DNA of 64,000 bases from an uncultured Bacteroidales bacterium (lineage in GTDB: Bacteria > Bacteroidota > Bacteroidia > Bacteroidales > UBA932), in assembly GCA_947168525.1 (NCBI GenBank), contig CAMVMG010000009.1, positions 1 through 64,000 of the forward strand, read 5' to 3'. Position 1 is the first letter of the stretch; every line of letters begins with the position of its first letter. Below, piece after piece: positions 35,025 to 44,229 of the stretch. Position numbers and translations under genes: made by a program. A model generated the notes under the pieces. That model was not told where the DNA came from, ran no database searches, and saw only the letters and a program-made list of their open reading frames with translations.

Positions 35025-37088
35025 TTAGGATGACTGGTTGGAACCGGTCATGACGGAAAACATTTCGTTGAAAGCAGGGAAAGATTTGGCGACGCAGGCG
35101 GTGTCGTCAATCATCACGGGCTCCGCGGCGCCGAGCGCGGCCACTTTGAGGGCCATCACCATCCGGTGGTCGCCGTAGGACGGGAAGTGCCCGCCTTTCA
35201 GGAGGTTCCCGGTAATGATCCGTTGAGTAAGGCCCATTCCCGTAATAATCATTTCGTCCTGGACGATGGTGACCGGGACACCCATCTGCTGCAACATGGC
35301 TTCGATGGCCGCAGCGCGGTCGGTCTCCTTGTGCCGCAGCCGCTCTACGCCCAGGATATGGCTTTCTCCAGGGCAGAAGGCGGCCAGGACAGCCACCATC
35401 GGAAACAGGTCCGGACAGTTGTTCAGGTCTGTGGAGAAGGCGTTCAGCGGAGCCCGTTGCACGCGGATGGGGCCGGAAGTGGGAGTGGGACCCTCTTGCT
35501 GGGACATGCTGGCGCCGGCTTCCATCAGGATGTCCATCATGGAAATGTCGGCTTGAAGGCTCTGGGTATCAAGTCCTTCCACTTCTATCTGGCCAAAGAT
35601 GGCCCCGGCGGTGAGGAAGGGAGCGGCACCGGACCAGTCGGCCTCGATGGCAAAATCGGCGGCCTGGTAACGCTGGTCCCCTTTGATGCGGAAGGTGAGG
35701 CCCGTGCAGAGGCTCCAGTCCTGGGTTTGGAGGAAATCGTCGCCGCCCTCCATCTCCGATCCCATCCGGATCCCGAACTTTTTCAGGACATCCACGGTGA
35801 TAAACAGGTAAGGAATGCTCTTGGGATCGTGCACATAGACGGTAGATTTGCCCGCAACCAGGGGCAGGGCGCCCAGTAGACCAGAGATGAGCTGCGAACC
35901 GCCGCGACCGGAAATATCGGCCCGGCCGGGGATAATGGGGCCGGAAACGGTCAAAGGAAGGTAACAGTCTGATTTTCGCGTATCTGAAACAGAAATGTTG
36001 TCCCCGTTTTTGGACGATTTTTGAGGCGTAACACAATTGTTACTTTCCGGATACAGACGCACGCCGAAAGCGGCCATAATGTCGTGGGCATCGGCCAAAG
36101 GCCTGTTCAGCAGGGTTTTTTCCCCACTTACCCGGACGGGGCCGTCGGAAAGGGTGGCCAGCAGCGGGATGCACAGTCGCGTGAGGAAGCCGGACTCGCC
36201 GGTGTGCAACTCCTTGAGCGCATCACAGCAGCCCGGATGTGCGTTTATCCCCTTGATTATAAGCACGTTGTCATTTTTGTCCACCGTGGCGCCCAAGGCG
36301 CGGGCCACGGCGATCGCACTCTCGTTATCGCCGCAGGGCGTGTATCCGGACAGGTGCGAAGTGCCATCGGCCAGGGCGGCGGCCACAATGGCACGCTGGG
36401 CAAAACTCTTGGAGGAAGGCATCGGCAACACGCCGCTCTTCACAAAGCGGAATTTCCCGTAAACAGCCTCCTGCATCCGGGCCGATGTCCACTGACCGGG
36501 CGCCGTGGCCTCCTCCTCCGTGAGGCAGGCATAGGTGAAGGGAGCTCCCTGTTCCAGGGCCTCCAGGCGGGAATCCCGGCCCATTTCGCCCATGCAGAAA
36601 GCGACCAGCGAGCCCGGTGTAACATCTTTGTAAAGTTCCAGGATCCGGGCGACATCGGCAGGAGACGTCGCGGTGGTGACCACCTTCACCACTTCCCCGC
36701 CGAACTGACGGCCCCGGTCCACCAGGCTCCGGAGCACCTCCAGGGGCGGCGTCCCGGAAAAGTCGTGGAAAGAGCGGATGAGCACCGTCCCATACTCGCG
36801 GCAGGCCTCCCGGATCCGTCGTCCCACCGCCGCCGGGGCTTCCATTTCCAGATCTACGTACTTGGCCCCGGAACGGATGGCCATTTCCAGGAGTTCTGGC
36901 GCCTGGGGCTCCTCGCTCAGGCGGCAGGTAGCGATCAGGGGAACGTCGGACCCGGAAAACAGGACGTCAATCTCTTCCTCGTCCAGGGCGCAGCGGTCCA
37001 GGCGGATTTCCGCCATCTCCAGCGCTCCGCAGTCCAGCAGGTCCTGAATCTCCTGCAGCTCTTTGTTCTGTATGGATGTGCAAATCAT
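35025..37088 (-). CDS. Fused 3-dehydroquinate dehydratase (type I) and EPSP synthase
   Basis: 687 residues holding two shikimate enzymes. Residues 1 to about 215 are type I dehydroquinase: EMAEIRLDRC, catalytic His in SFHDFSGTPP, Schiff-base Lys in VVKVVTTAT and the C-terminal APGQWTS. From about 217 onward is EPSP synthase: LPMPSSKSFAQRAIVAAAL, GRGGSQLISGLLGALPL, RLRHKETDRAAAIEAML and YGDHRMVMAL. No stop or frame change separates the halves. The shikimate-dehydrogenase step is not encoded nearby. Bases 36967-37088 overlap the end of aroB. Confidence 0.94.
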   Translation of the reverse strand: MICTSIQNKELQEIQDLLDCGALEMAEIRLDRCALDEEEIDVLFSGSDVPLIATCRLSEEPQAPELLEMAIRSGAKYVDLEMEAPAAVGRRIREACREYGTVLIRSFHDFSGTPPLEVLRSLVDRGRQFGGEVVKVVTTATSPADVARILELYKDVTPGSLVAFCMGEMGRDSRLEALEQGAPFTYACLTEEEATAPGQWTSARMQEAVYGKFRFVKSGVLPMPSSKSFAQRAIVAAALADGTSHLSGYTPCGDNESAIAVARALGATVDKNDNVLIIKGINAHPGCCDALKELHTGESGFLTRLCIPLLATLSDGPVRVSGEKTLLNRPLADAHDIMAAFGVRLYPESNNCVTPQKSSKNGDNISVSDTRKSDCYLPLTVSGPIIPGRADISGRGGSQLISGLLGALPLVAGKSTVYVHDPKSIPYLFITVDVLKKFGIRMGSEMEGGDDFLQTQDWSLCTGLTFRIKGDQRYQAADFAIEADWSGAAPFLTAGAIFGQIEVEGLDTQSLQADISMMDILMEAGASMSQQEGPTPTSGPIRVQRAPLNAFSTDLNNCPDLFPMVAVLAAFCPGESHILGVERLRHKETDRAAAIEAMLQQMGVPVTIVQDEMIITGMGLTQRIITGNLLKGGHFPSYGDHRMVMALKVAALGAAEPVMIDDTACVAKSFPAFNEMFSVMTGSNQSS

Positions 37089-38073
37089 TCTGTATATGGT
37101 AATCAGTTAGTTCCACAACTCGCGGGCAGGCAATGTCTTCCAGCAACACAAAGCGGAGCGTCTTGCCGGTAGCCTTTTTGTCCTTCTGCATGGCACTGCG
37201 CAGGGTATCGGCCGGATAAGGGCTTTCCACAGGCAGGCCGATGGCAGTGAAATCTGCCCGCAGACGGTCGGCCAGGCCTTTCCGCGCTACGCCCAGCCGC
37301 TCCGACAGCTCCGCAGCCAGGATGATGCCCATAGCGACAGCCTCACCGTGGGTGATGTCGTCTCCCCGCAGCCGGGCTTCGTGCTCGATGGCGTGCGCGA
37401 AAGTGTGGCCTAGGTTCAGCTTCATCCGCTCCCCTTGCTCGTACGGGTCCCTTTCCACGATATCGGCCTTGATCCGGGCCGCCCGCCAGATGAGCTCCGC
37501 CCGAACCGGCAGCAGGTTGGCGTAGGCCTGGGCATCGGCCAGGAGGAAGGTTTTGGCCATTTCCGCCAGGCCGGAGCGGAATTCTCGCGGCGGGAGTGTG
37601 GAGAGCACCTCCGGGCAGAGGAAGGTGAACTGCGGCTGCACAATCACGCCCAGCATGTTCTTGTATCCATCCAGATTCACGCCCGTTTTTCCGCCGATAG
37701 CGGCATCTACCTGCGCCAATAGCGTCGTGGGCACATTGGCATAGCGGACACCCCGCTTGTAGATGCTGGCGGCAAATCCGACAAGGTCCGTGGTGATGCC
37801 CCCGCCCAAGGCCAGGACCAGGGCGCCGCGGGAAACGCCGGCCTCCAGCAACTGCCGTTCAAGCCCCAGCACCGTCTCCATGGTTTTCAGTTCCTCGGAC
37901 GTGTCCAGGCCGATGCAAGCTTTCACGCCACCGGGAACCGCCGCTGCCAGGATACCCGATAGTGCCGCAACGTTGCGGTCATAGACGATGCATACCTCGG
38001 TCTCTCCCTGCAGCAAGGGAGCTATGTCCGAGAGCTTTTGGCCGCTCTCGATCCGGATGTGGACGGTCTTCAT
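36967..38073 (-). CDS. aroB: 3-dehydroquinate synthase
   Basis: 368 residues. It makes dehydroquinate from DAHP, the second shikimate step. Motifs: LALGGGITTDLVGFAASIYKRGV, VPTTLLAQVDAAIGGKTGVN, metal-binding His in LNLGHTFAHAIEHE, and HGEAVAMG. The conserved core ends near ELTDYHIQN. The last 40 or so residues, rich in Gly/Pro/Arg, are read from bases that also encode the start of the aroD-aroA fusion in another frame and look non-homologous. The start at 38073 fits a TATCTTTG box; a nearby ATG at 38079 is possible. Confidence 0.94.
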   Translation of the reverse strand: MKTVHIRIESGQKLSDIAPLLQGETEVCIVYDRNVAALSGILAAAVPGGVKACIGLDTSEELKTMETVLGLERQLLEAGVSRGALVLALGGGITTDLVGFAASIYKRGVRYANVPTTLLAQVDAAIGGKTGVNLDGYKNMLGVIVQPQFTFLCPEVLSTLPPREFRSGLAEMAKTFLLADAQAYANLLPVRAELIWRAARIKADIVERDPYEQGERMKLNLGHTFAHAIEHEARLRGDDITHGEAVAMGIILAAELSERLGVARKGLADRLRADFTAIGLPVESPYPADTLRSAMQKDKKATGKTLRFVLLEDIACPRVVELTDYHIQNDLHIHTEQRAAGDSGPAGLRSAGDGGNPPGPLRPGRGRD

Positions 38074-38082
38074 AATCATTTG

Positions 38083-38090
38083 CAAAGATA
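38083..38090 (-). promoter_or_regulatory. -7 box TATCTTTG for the aro operon
   Basis: Minus-strand consensus box 9 nt before the aroB ATG at 38073. It is divergent from, and close to, the tRNA-Leu promoter. Confidence 0.6.
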
Positions 38091-38098
38091 AGGAAAAA

Positions 38099-38129
38099 TT
38101 TGGCCTTTCCCCGTTTTTGCGTATCTTTG
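38099..38129 (+). promoter_or_regulatory. tRNA-Leu promoter (TTTG, 19 bp, TATCTTTG)
   Basis: -33 TTTG at 38099-38102 and -7 TATCTTTG at 38122-38129. The bases that follow (CAGTCCCGTCCTT) are identical to those after the tRNA-Ser promoter at 50210. Confidence 0.75.
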
Positions 38130-38156
38130 CAGTCCCGTCCTTATCAGACGCCCCAT

Positions 38157-38241
38157 GCCCGGATGGCGGAATTGGTAGACGCGCTGGACTCAAAATCCAG
38201 TATCCCTTAAAGATGTACGGGTTCGATTCCCGTTCTGGGCA
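38157..38241 (+). tRNA. tRNA-Leu (anticodon CAA)
   Basis: 85-nt class II tRNA. Acceptor stem GCCCGGA pairs with TCTGGGC (one G-T), discriminator A; anticodon stem CTGGA/TCCAG with loop CTCAAAA gives anticodon CAA (reads UUG); long variable arm and GGTTCGATTCC T-loop are present. The CCA end is not encoded. Confidence 0.96.
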
Positions 38242-38244
38242 CAC

Positions 38245-38276
38245 AAAATAGGACCGAGAAATCTCGGTCCTATTTT
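38245..38276 (+). terminator. Terminator hairpin after tRNA-Leu
   Basis: Perfect 14-bp stem: AAAATAGGACCGAG (38245-38258), loop AAAT, CTCGGTCCTATTTT (38263-38276). A second copy of the right arm and following bases (TCGGTCCTATTTTGGTGCCC) occurs around 38358-38378. Confidence 0.85.
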
Positions 38277-38399
38277 GGTGCCCATTGTCTTCGACTTACG
38301 GGGGAGGAATCCCCCGACACCCCCTCCCGTCGCTTCGCTCCGACCCGTCCTTTCATTTCGGTCCTATTTTGGTGCCCAATACCTTTGACTTACGATGCT

Positions 38400-39545
38400 T
38401 CAGGCGCCTATCCAGGTGAGCTTGCGCCAGAGGGTTTCCAGCGGGCCGCGCTGGTGTTTCTTGGACCACTGGTACAGAAGGATAATCTGTACAACAACGA
38501 TGGCGATACCCACCAGCAACGACCAGGTGGTGCCCAGCACCTTGTACATTCCCAGGCCCCAGCCGTAGAAGACCGCGCAGCCGAGCACGGAAGAGAACAG
38601 GTAGTTGCTCAAGGACATCCGTCCGAAGAAGCAGATATGCGACAGGCTCTTGCGGAAGCCCGCGAACGCGTACCAGAGCAGGACCACGCCGGACACGATG
38701 AACAGCAGGATGGCCAGGTTGAACAGCGGATGCAGCAGGCTGTCCAGCTTGCCGAAGTTGACATCACCGTTTCCGGCGGCACCGAAGATAACCCCCGCAG
38801 CCACGGCAACAGTAGAGACGACACAGACAATCCGCCAGATTTTCAGGTGGTTTCCCTCTTTATAAAAGAGCCGGAGACGGCCGAACAGGAGCCCCAGGAA
38901 AAACAGGCCGATGGTCTGGGTGATGCGCCCCTTCATGACAAACCAGTACCACGAAGCAAAGAAGCCGCAGCGCAGACTGGCGGAAGCCGACTCCAGGAAA
39001 GTGCCTTCCGCATTGGCCTGGCCCATTTCCATATAATACTTCATCATGGGGGAAATATCCGGTTTCCAGCCGGATATCAGGCCGTAGATTTCCACCGGCT
39101 GAATCAGGAGGAAAATAGTCACGGCCCACAGCGCCGGCATGCTTAGATACCCTGCAGGGATAAGCAGCAGGCCCATCAGGGCGTAAAAAGTAAGGATATC
39201 GCCGTTATAGAAGACCAGATTCAGGATACCGAAGCCAAACAGGAGCACCATGCGCCAGGCAAAACGGAGAGAGAAATCTTTTCCCTTCTGCTCCTGGTTG
39301 TCCCGCATGATAAAGAAACTGAGGCCGAACAGCAGGGCGAAGATGCCGTACATCTTACCCGACAGCAACAAGGTGAGTATGTTGAACATAGCGCCGTCGA
39401 TGGGCAACGATAAAGAGAGATCGCGCGGGGAACCCAGGTTGAAATGCTCGACGGCATGATAGAGGATAATGCCCACCACAGCGATGCCCCGCAGGGCGTC
39501 CGCCACTTCGATGCGGCTGTTTTTCAGTCCTTGTGTCTTATACAT
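38400..39545 (-). CDS. DUF418-family (YeiB-like) integral membrane protein
   Basis: 381 residues with about ten hydrophobic helices. N-terminal RIEVADALRGIAVVGIILYH resembles the heparan-acetyltransferase/DUF418 clan; the C-terminal third (GRMSLSNYLFSSVLGCAVFYGWGLGMY) is the DUF418 signature. The biochemical role of this family is not known; acyl transfer or transport of a cell-envelope component is possible. It stands alone between the tRNA-Leu gene and clpB. Confidence 0.85.
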   Translation of the reverse strand: MYKTQGLKNSRIEVADALRGIAVVGIILYHAVEHFNLGSPRDLSLSLPIDGAMFNILTLLLSGKMYGIFALLFGLSFFIMRDNQEQKGKDFSLRFAWRMVLLFGFGILNLVFYNGDILTFYALMGLLLIPAGYLSMPALWAVTIFLLIQPVEIYGLISGWKPDISPMMKYYMEMGQANAEGTFLESASASLRCGFFASWYWFVMKGRITQTIGLFFLGLLFGRLRLFYKEGNHLKIWRIVCVVSTVAVAAGVIFGAAGNGDVNFGKLDSLLHPLFNLAILLFIVSGVVLLWYAFAGFRKSLSHICFFGRMSLSNYLFSSVLGCAVFYGWGLGMYKVLGTTWSLLVGIAIVVVQIILLYQWSKKHQRGPLETLWRKLTWIGA

Positions 39546-39636
39546 AAAAGCAGGTTACTTTTGAACAAAAGTACTAAACTTTTTTTCATCCAGCAACCTG
39601 CCTGTATGTTTTTTCTGCCTAAAACAGGGAAAATGG

Positions 39637-41793
39637 TCAGCGGACCACCACCTCCCCGCCGGTGACATCTACCGTGACGACGGAGTCTTTGCTCACGGTA
39701 CCGTCCAGCAGGTTCTTCGCCAGGAGATTCACTAACTCCCGCTGCAGCAGGCGCTTCACGGGACGGGCGCCGTATGCGGGGTCGTAGCCGTGCTCCACCA
39801 TGTGGTCCTCGAACGCGGGAGTGAACTGCAGCGTGATGCCGTTCTCGGAGAGTTTGTGCTGCAGGTCGGCCTCCTGGATGTGAAGGATGTCGCGGATGTC
39901 GGCCTTGGTGAGCGGGTCGAACATAATCATCTCGTCAATCCTGTTCAGGAACTCCGGACGAACCGTAAGTTTCAGGACATCAATCACTTTCTTCCGGCAT
40001 TCCTCCAAGAGGGCACGTCGGGTGGCGATGGCCTGCATGTCCAGTCCGCTCACCTCCGGGAGCTTCTCCATGTAGCCCTGGATGATGTCGGCCCCGGCAT
40101 TGGAGGTCATGATGAGGATGGTGTTCTTGAAGTCCACCGTCCGGCCTTTGTTGTCGGTGAGACGGCCGTCGTCCAACACCTGGAGCAGCACGTTGAACAC
40201 GTCCGGATGCGCCTTCTCGATCTCGTCCAGCAGCACCACGGAATAGGGTTTGCGCCGGACAGCCTCGGTCAGCTGGCCGCCCTCATCGTAGCCCACATAT
40301 CCCGGAGGCGCCCCCACCAAACGGCTCACTGTGTGGCGTTCCTGGTATTCGGACATGTCGATACGCGTCATCATATTCTCGTCGTTGAACAGGAATTCGG
40401 CCAGCGCCTTGGCCAGTTCCGTCTTGCCCACGCCGGTGGTTCCCAGGAAGAGGAAACTGCCGATGGGCCGTTTCTCGTTGGACAGGCCGGCCCGGTTGCG
40501 CCGCACGGCGTCGGAAACCGCCTTGATGGCCTCGTCCTGGCCCACCACCCGCTTGTGCAGTTCGGTTTCCATCCTCAGGAGCTTCTCCTTCTCGCTTTCC
40601 AGCATCCGCTTCACCGGAATACCCGTCCACTTGGCCACCACCTCGGCGATATCCTCGGGGGTAACCGCCTCGGTCACAAGGGGATCCTTGATGGCCGATG
40701 CCTTGGCCGACAACTCGTCGATGGTCTTCTGGGTGGCTGCCATCTTGCCGTAGCGGATTTCCGCCACCTTGCCGTAGTCGCCGCTGCGCTCGGCCGCCTG
40801 CGACTGAATCTTGTAGTCTTCCAGCTGCTGCCGGGCCGTCTGCAGGCCGCTCAGGATTTCCTTTTCCTCGTTCCAGCGCTTCATCAGTACATCCCGCCGG
40901 GCCTGGAGCTCCTTGAGCTCGTCCTCCAGTTTCTCCAGTTTCAGGGAGACGCCTTCGCGCTTGACGGCCTCCTTTTCAATCTCCTTCTGCCGGATGGCGC
41001 TGTTCAGGTCGTCGATGGGCTCCGGCACGGAATTCATCTCCAGGCGCAGTTTGGAGGCGGCCTCGTCCACCAGGTCGATGGCCTTGTCCGGCAGGAAGCG
41101 GGACGTGATGTACCGGTGGCTCAGGTTCACGGCGGCAATCAGCGCGTCGTCCTCAATCCGCACCTTGTGGTGGTTCTCGTAGCGCTCTTTCAGACCACGG
41201 AGGATGGCGATACTCTCGGCCGGGGAAGGCTCGTCCACCAGCACCATCTGGAAGCGGCGTTCCAGGGCCTTGTCGGCCTCGAAGTACTTCTGGTACTCGT
41301 CCAGGGTGGTGGAGCCGATGGTGCGGAGCTCGCCGCGGGCCAGAGCGGGCTTCAGGATGTTGGAGGCATCCATGGCCCCGCTGGTGCGGCCTGCACCCAC
41401 CAGCGTATGGATTTCGTCGATGAAGAGGATAATCTCACCGGCGCTGTCCACCACTTCTTTCACCACGCCCTTCAGGCGTTCTTCGAATTCACCCTGGTAT
41501 TTGGCGCCGGCGATCAGGGCGCCCATGTCCAGGGAATACACTTTTTTGCTTTTCAGATTCTCCGGCACCTGTCCGTTCACGATGTTCTGGGCGATGCCTT
41601 CGGATATGGCGGTCTTGCCCACACCCGGCTCTCCCACCAGGATGGGGTTGTTCTTGGTTCGACGGGACAGAATCTGCAGCACCCGGCGAATCTCGTCGTC
41701 CCGGCCGATCACGGGATCCAGCTTGCCCTGGGCAGCCCGCTCGTTCAGGTTAATTGCAAACCGTTGAAGGAATGTGTTGTTGTTTTCTGCCAT
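39637..41793 (-). CDS. clpB: ClpB-type disaggregase lacking the N-terminal Clp_N domain
   Basis: 718 residues against about 860 for full-length ClpB. It starts directly at [21 protein letters not shown], just before the first AAA+ module. NBD1 has Walker A GEPGVGKT and Walker [15 protein letters not shown]; the coiled-coil M-domain (about 250-370) is present; NBD2 has Walker [20 protein letters not shown] and the C-terminal LNRIDE. ClpB works with DnaK to dissolve aggregates. No N-domain is encoded in the 146 bp upstream. E. coli also makes a shorter ClpB by internal initiation, so an N-less form can be functional. Confidence 0.93.
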   Translation of the reverse strand: MAENNNTFLQRFAINLNERAAQGKLDPVIGRDDEIRRVLQILSRRTKNNPILVGEPGVGKTAISEGIAQNIVNGQVPENLKSKKVYSLDMGALIAGAKYQGEFEERLKGVVKEVVDSAGEIILFIDEIHTLVGAGRTSGAMDASNILKPALARGELRTIGSTTLDEYQKYFEADKALERRFQMVLVDEPSPAESIAILRGLKERYENHHKVRIEDDALIAAVNLSHRYITSRFLPDKAIDLVDEAASKLRLEMNSVPEPIDDLNSAIRQKEIEKEAVKREGVSLKLEKLEDELKELQARRDVLMKRWNEEKEILSGLQTARQQLEDYKIQSQAAERSGDYGKVAEIRYGKMAATQKTIDELSAKASAIKDPLVTEAVTPEDIAEVVAKWTGIPVKRMLESEKEKLLRMETELHKRVVGQDEAIKAVSDAVRRNRAGLSNEKRPIGSFLFLGTTGVGKTELAKALAEFLFNDENMMTRIDMSEYQERHTVSRLVGAPPGYVGYDEGGQLTEAVRRKPYSVVLLDEIEKAHPDVFNVLLQVLDDGRLTDNKGRTVDFKNTILIMTSNAGADIIQGYMEKLPEVSGLDMQAIATRRALLEECRKKVIDVLKLTVRPEFLNRIDEMIMFDPLTKADIRDILHIQEADLQHKLSENGITLQFTPAFEDHMVEHGYDPAYGARPVKRLLQRELVNLLAKNLLDGTVSKDSVVTVDVTGGEVVVR

Positions 41794-41924
41794 AGTATTG
41801 TTCTCCTTTTTGTCCGGGGCGGTTATTTCCGCACGCCGGACACTTCCTTTTCTTCAATCTCCGTTCCCTTTGCAGAAAACTGACAAAATGGCAGTATCAC
41901 CGTAACACTTAAGCAAATAATTTG

Positions 41925-41932
41925 TACCTTTG
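41925..41932 (+). promoter_or_regulatory. -7 box TACCTTTG for the sigma-54 activator operon
   Basis: Consensus box 7 nt before the ATG at 41940. This argues against the longer frame starting at 41922, which would overlap the box. Confidence 0.65.
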
Positions 41933-41939
41933 CAGAACT

Positions 41940-43142
41940 ATGGATTTGCAAGCCTTAAAAAATAAATACGACATTATCGGCAACGACCCGGCTCTGAACG
42001 AAGCGCTGGAGACGGCGGTGAAATTCGCCCCCACCGGACTTAGCGTCCTCATCCAGGGAGAGAGCGGCGTGGGAAAGGAGAGTTTCGCCCGCATCATCCA
42101 CCAGTTCAGCCCCCGCCGGCAGGGAAATTTCTTTGCCGTAAACTGCGGCGCCCTGCCCCATGAGCTGGTGAACTCGGAACTCTTCGGCCATGTGAAAGGG
42201 TCCTTCACCGGCGCAGTAGACAGCCGGAAGGGCTATTTCGAAGAGGCCGACGGCGGCACGCTTTTCCTGGACGAAATCGCAGAACTTCCGCTGGAATCCC
42301 AGGCCCTGTTGCTGCGCGTGCTGCAAAGCGGAGAATACCGGAAGGTGGGCGCCAACAAGGTGGAGCACACGGATGTGCGCATCGTCGCCGCCACCAACGT
42401 ACACCTGTACGAGGCCGTGAAGCGGGGCAAGTTCCGCGAAGACCTTTACTTCCGCTTGTCGGCCGCCCAGATCCGCATTCCCCCGCTACGGGACCGTAAG
42501 TCGGATATCTACCTGCTGTTCAGAAAGTTTACCTCTGATTTCTCGGAGGTGAACGGCATGTGTAAGATTAGCCTGCGGCCGGATGCCATCCGCCTGCTGG
42601 AGCAGTACCGCTGGCCGGGCAACATCCGCCAGCTGCAGGGTTTCACCCAGTCCCTCACGGCCCAGGTTTCCGTCAAGGTCACCCCCACGCTCCAGCGGAT
42701 CGAGATGGGCGCGCAGGACCTGCTCCCATTCATGCCCCGCGAGGAAGGAGAACCCATTCCCGCACTATACGAGGGAGCGCAATCCGCCGGGCAGGCCTTC
42801 AATGCCGACGAACGCCAGGCCATCTTCAAGGCCATCTTCGACTTGAAACAGGAAGTGGATGCCCTCAAGGCCCGCATCGACCGCCGGGAACTTCCCCCGC
42901 CCCCCGCGGAAGAGCCCCAGGAGGCCGAATGGCAGGGCCAGGAAGCCTTCACCCCGGAACGCCCACTGGTGAGGGTGGAGGAAACCCGGGAGCACAGCCT
43001 GTCGCTGCGCAAGTCAGAGGAAGAACTCATCCGCCAGGCCCTGGAAAAACACGACGGCAACCGCAAGAAAGCCGCCGAAGAGTTGGGCATGAGCGAACGC
43101 ACCCTATACCGCAAACTGCCACCTGAGTATCGGAAGAAATGA
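41940..43142 (+). CDS. Sigma-54-dependent transcriptional activator (AAA+ with Fis-type HTH)
   Basis: 400 residues. AAA+ domain with Walker A GESGVGKESF, the sigma-54 contact loop GSFTGA, Walker B GGTLFLDEIAELP and the R-finger region. The C-terminal Fis HTH is in EEELIRQALEKHDGNRKKAAEELGMSERTLYRKL. It lacks an N-terminal receiver or sensor domain, so activity is probably set by level or by a partner. It overlaps lptE (ATGA), and the order activator-lptE-TPR-secG suggests an envelope-biogenesis operon. Confidence 0.93.
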   Translation: MDLQALKNKYDIIGNDPALNEALETAVKFAPTGLSVLIQGESGVGKESFARIIHQFSPRRQGNFFAVNCGALPHELVNSELFGHVKGSFTGAVDSRKGYFEEADGGTLFLDEIAELPLESQALLLRVLQSGEYRKVGANKVEHTDVRIVAATNVHLYEAVKRGKFREDLYFRLSAAQIRIPPLRDRKSDIYLLFRKFTSDFSEVNGMCKISLRPDAIRLLEQYRWPGNIRQLQGFTQSLTAQVSVKVTPTLQRIEMGAQDLLPFMPREEGEPIPALYEGAQSAGQAFNADERQAIFKAIFDLKQEVDALKARIDRRELPPPPAEEPQEAEWQGQEAFTPERPLVRVEETREHSLSLRKSEEELIRQALEKHDGNRKKAAEELGMSERTLYRKLPPEYRKK

Positions 43143-43636
43143 AACGGTTATTCGTCATACTGATTACGTCCCTGCTGGTGACCTCCTGTGGTATCTACTC
43201 TTTCACAGGCACTTCCATCCAGCCGGATGTGAACACCATCACCATTCCCTTCATTGAGAACAAAGCCCAGAGGGTGAACCCCTCCCTGTCCAACGACCTC
43301 ACGGAGGCCTTGCAGGAGAAATTCCGCAAGCTCACCCGCCTGGAGCAGGTAGATGTGGACGGAGACCTGGAACTGATCTGCGAAATCACCGGCTACGACG
43401 TCAGGGCCACCGCCATGACCGCCGATGAACAAGCCTCCCAGAACCGCCTCACCGTATCGGTGAAAGTGGAGTTCACCAACCGCAAATACCCGGAAGACAA
43501 CGTGAGCAGTTCGTTCAACGCCTACGAGGACTTTGATGCAACCATGTCGCTGGATGCCGTAGAAAGCGGCCTCTGCGAATCTATCATAGAAAAACTGGTG
43601 GAAGACATTTTCAACGCAACCGTAGCACAATGGTAG
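43139..43636 (+). CDS. lptE: LptE-like LPS-assembly lipoprotein
   Basis: 165 residues with lipobox LVTSC. The start GIYSFTGTSIQPDVNTITIPFIENKAQRVNP and a SND.TEALQEKF-type helix are typical of Bacteroidota LptE. LptE plugs the LptD barrel and helps insert lipopolysaccharide into the outer leaflet. Its ATG overlaps the activator stop and its stop overlaps the next ATG by 7 bp. Confidence 0.88.
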   Translation: MKRLFVILITSLLVTSCGIYSFTGTSIQPDVNTITIPFIENKAQRVNPSLSNDLTEALQEKFRKLTRLEQVDVDGDLELICEITGYDVRATAMTADEQASQNRLTVSVKVEFTNRKYPEDNVSSSFNAYEDFDATMSLDAVESGLCESIIEKLVEDIFNATVAQW

Positions 43637-44217
43637 GTTCTTCCTTCATAGACATCCACACCCTTACTCTGGACGAACTGGCCGGGGTGGTGAACCTGTA
43701 CCCCTGGTACGGCGCGGCCCGCGTGGAGCTTTGCCGGAGGATGCAGGAAACCGGCGGAGACGCCTGGGGCGAGCAGCAATACGCCCTGGAGGCGCTGTAT
43801 GTGGCCGACCGCCGCAAAATCGCAAACCTCTCCCGCCGCGGCCGCGAGGCAGATTACTCCGACAAGGACGTCCAGGCCATCCTGGCCTCCTTCATAACCC
43901 CTCCCCAGGCCGACACTGCCCAGGAGCATCAGGTGCGGGTAGTGGGCGGAGACTATTTCTCGCAGTCGCAGTACGACAACGTGCGGCGCGGCGAGGACAA
44001 CATCTTCACCCGTTTCGCCTCCAAAGGCCGGCCGGAAGAAGATTCGGAAAGCGGTGAGGGCAGCGAAATCGCAGACCGTTTCGCCACGGAAACACTGGCC
44101 AGAATCTTTGCAGAACAGGGCCGTCCAGAGGAGGCCAGACGCATTTATTCCCGTCTGGTTTTGGATATTCCGGAAAAAAGTGCTTACTTTGCATCCCTTA
44201 TTGACGAATTGAATTAA
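43630..44217 (+). CDS. Conserved hypothetical protein with a C-terminal TPR-like helix pair
   Basis: 195 residues, no signal peptide, so probably cytoplasmic. The N-terminal part (LTLDELAGVVNLYPWYGAARVELCRRM) is helical; residues about 155-190 (FATETLARIFAEQGRPEEARRIYSRLVLDIPEKSAYFASLIDEL) look like a TPR. I do not recognise a specific function. Tight coupling between lptE and secG suggests a role in envelope biogenesis or export. Confidence 0.8.
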   Translation: MVGSSFIDIHTLTLDELAGVVNLYPWYGAARVELCRRMQETGGDAWGEQQYALEALYVADRRKIANLSRRGREADYSDKDVQAILASFITPPQADTAQEHQVRVVGGDYFSQSQYDNVRRGEDNIFTRFASKGRPEEDSESGEGSEIADRFATETLARIFAEQGRPEEARRIYSRLVLDIPEKSAYFASLIDELN

Positions 44218-44229
44218 AAAGTTAACAAT

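Noticed and set aside
36967..38244. aroB frame extended upstream to 38244, across the antisense of tRNA-Leu
   Set aside because: The extra residues come from tRNA and promoter sequence; homology starts at 38073, 9 nt after a -7 box.
38245..38276. Hairpin after tRNA-Leu considered as a riboswitch
   Set aside because: A simple perfect stem ending in T residues right after a tRNA is a terminator.
38400..39545. Acyltransferase family 3 assignment
   Set aside because: The C-terminal part matches the DUF418 pattern instead, and the catalytic histidine context of family 3 is not clear.
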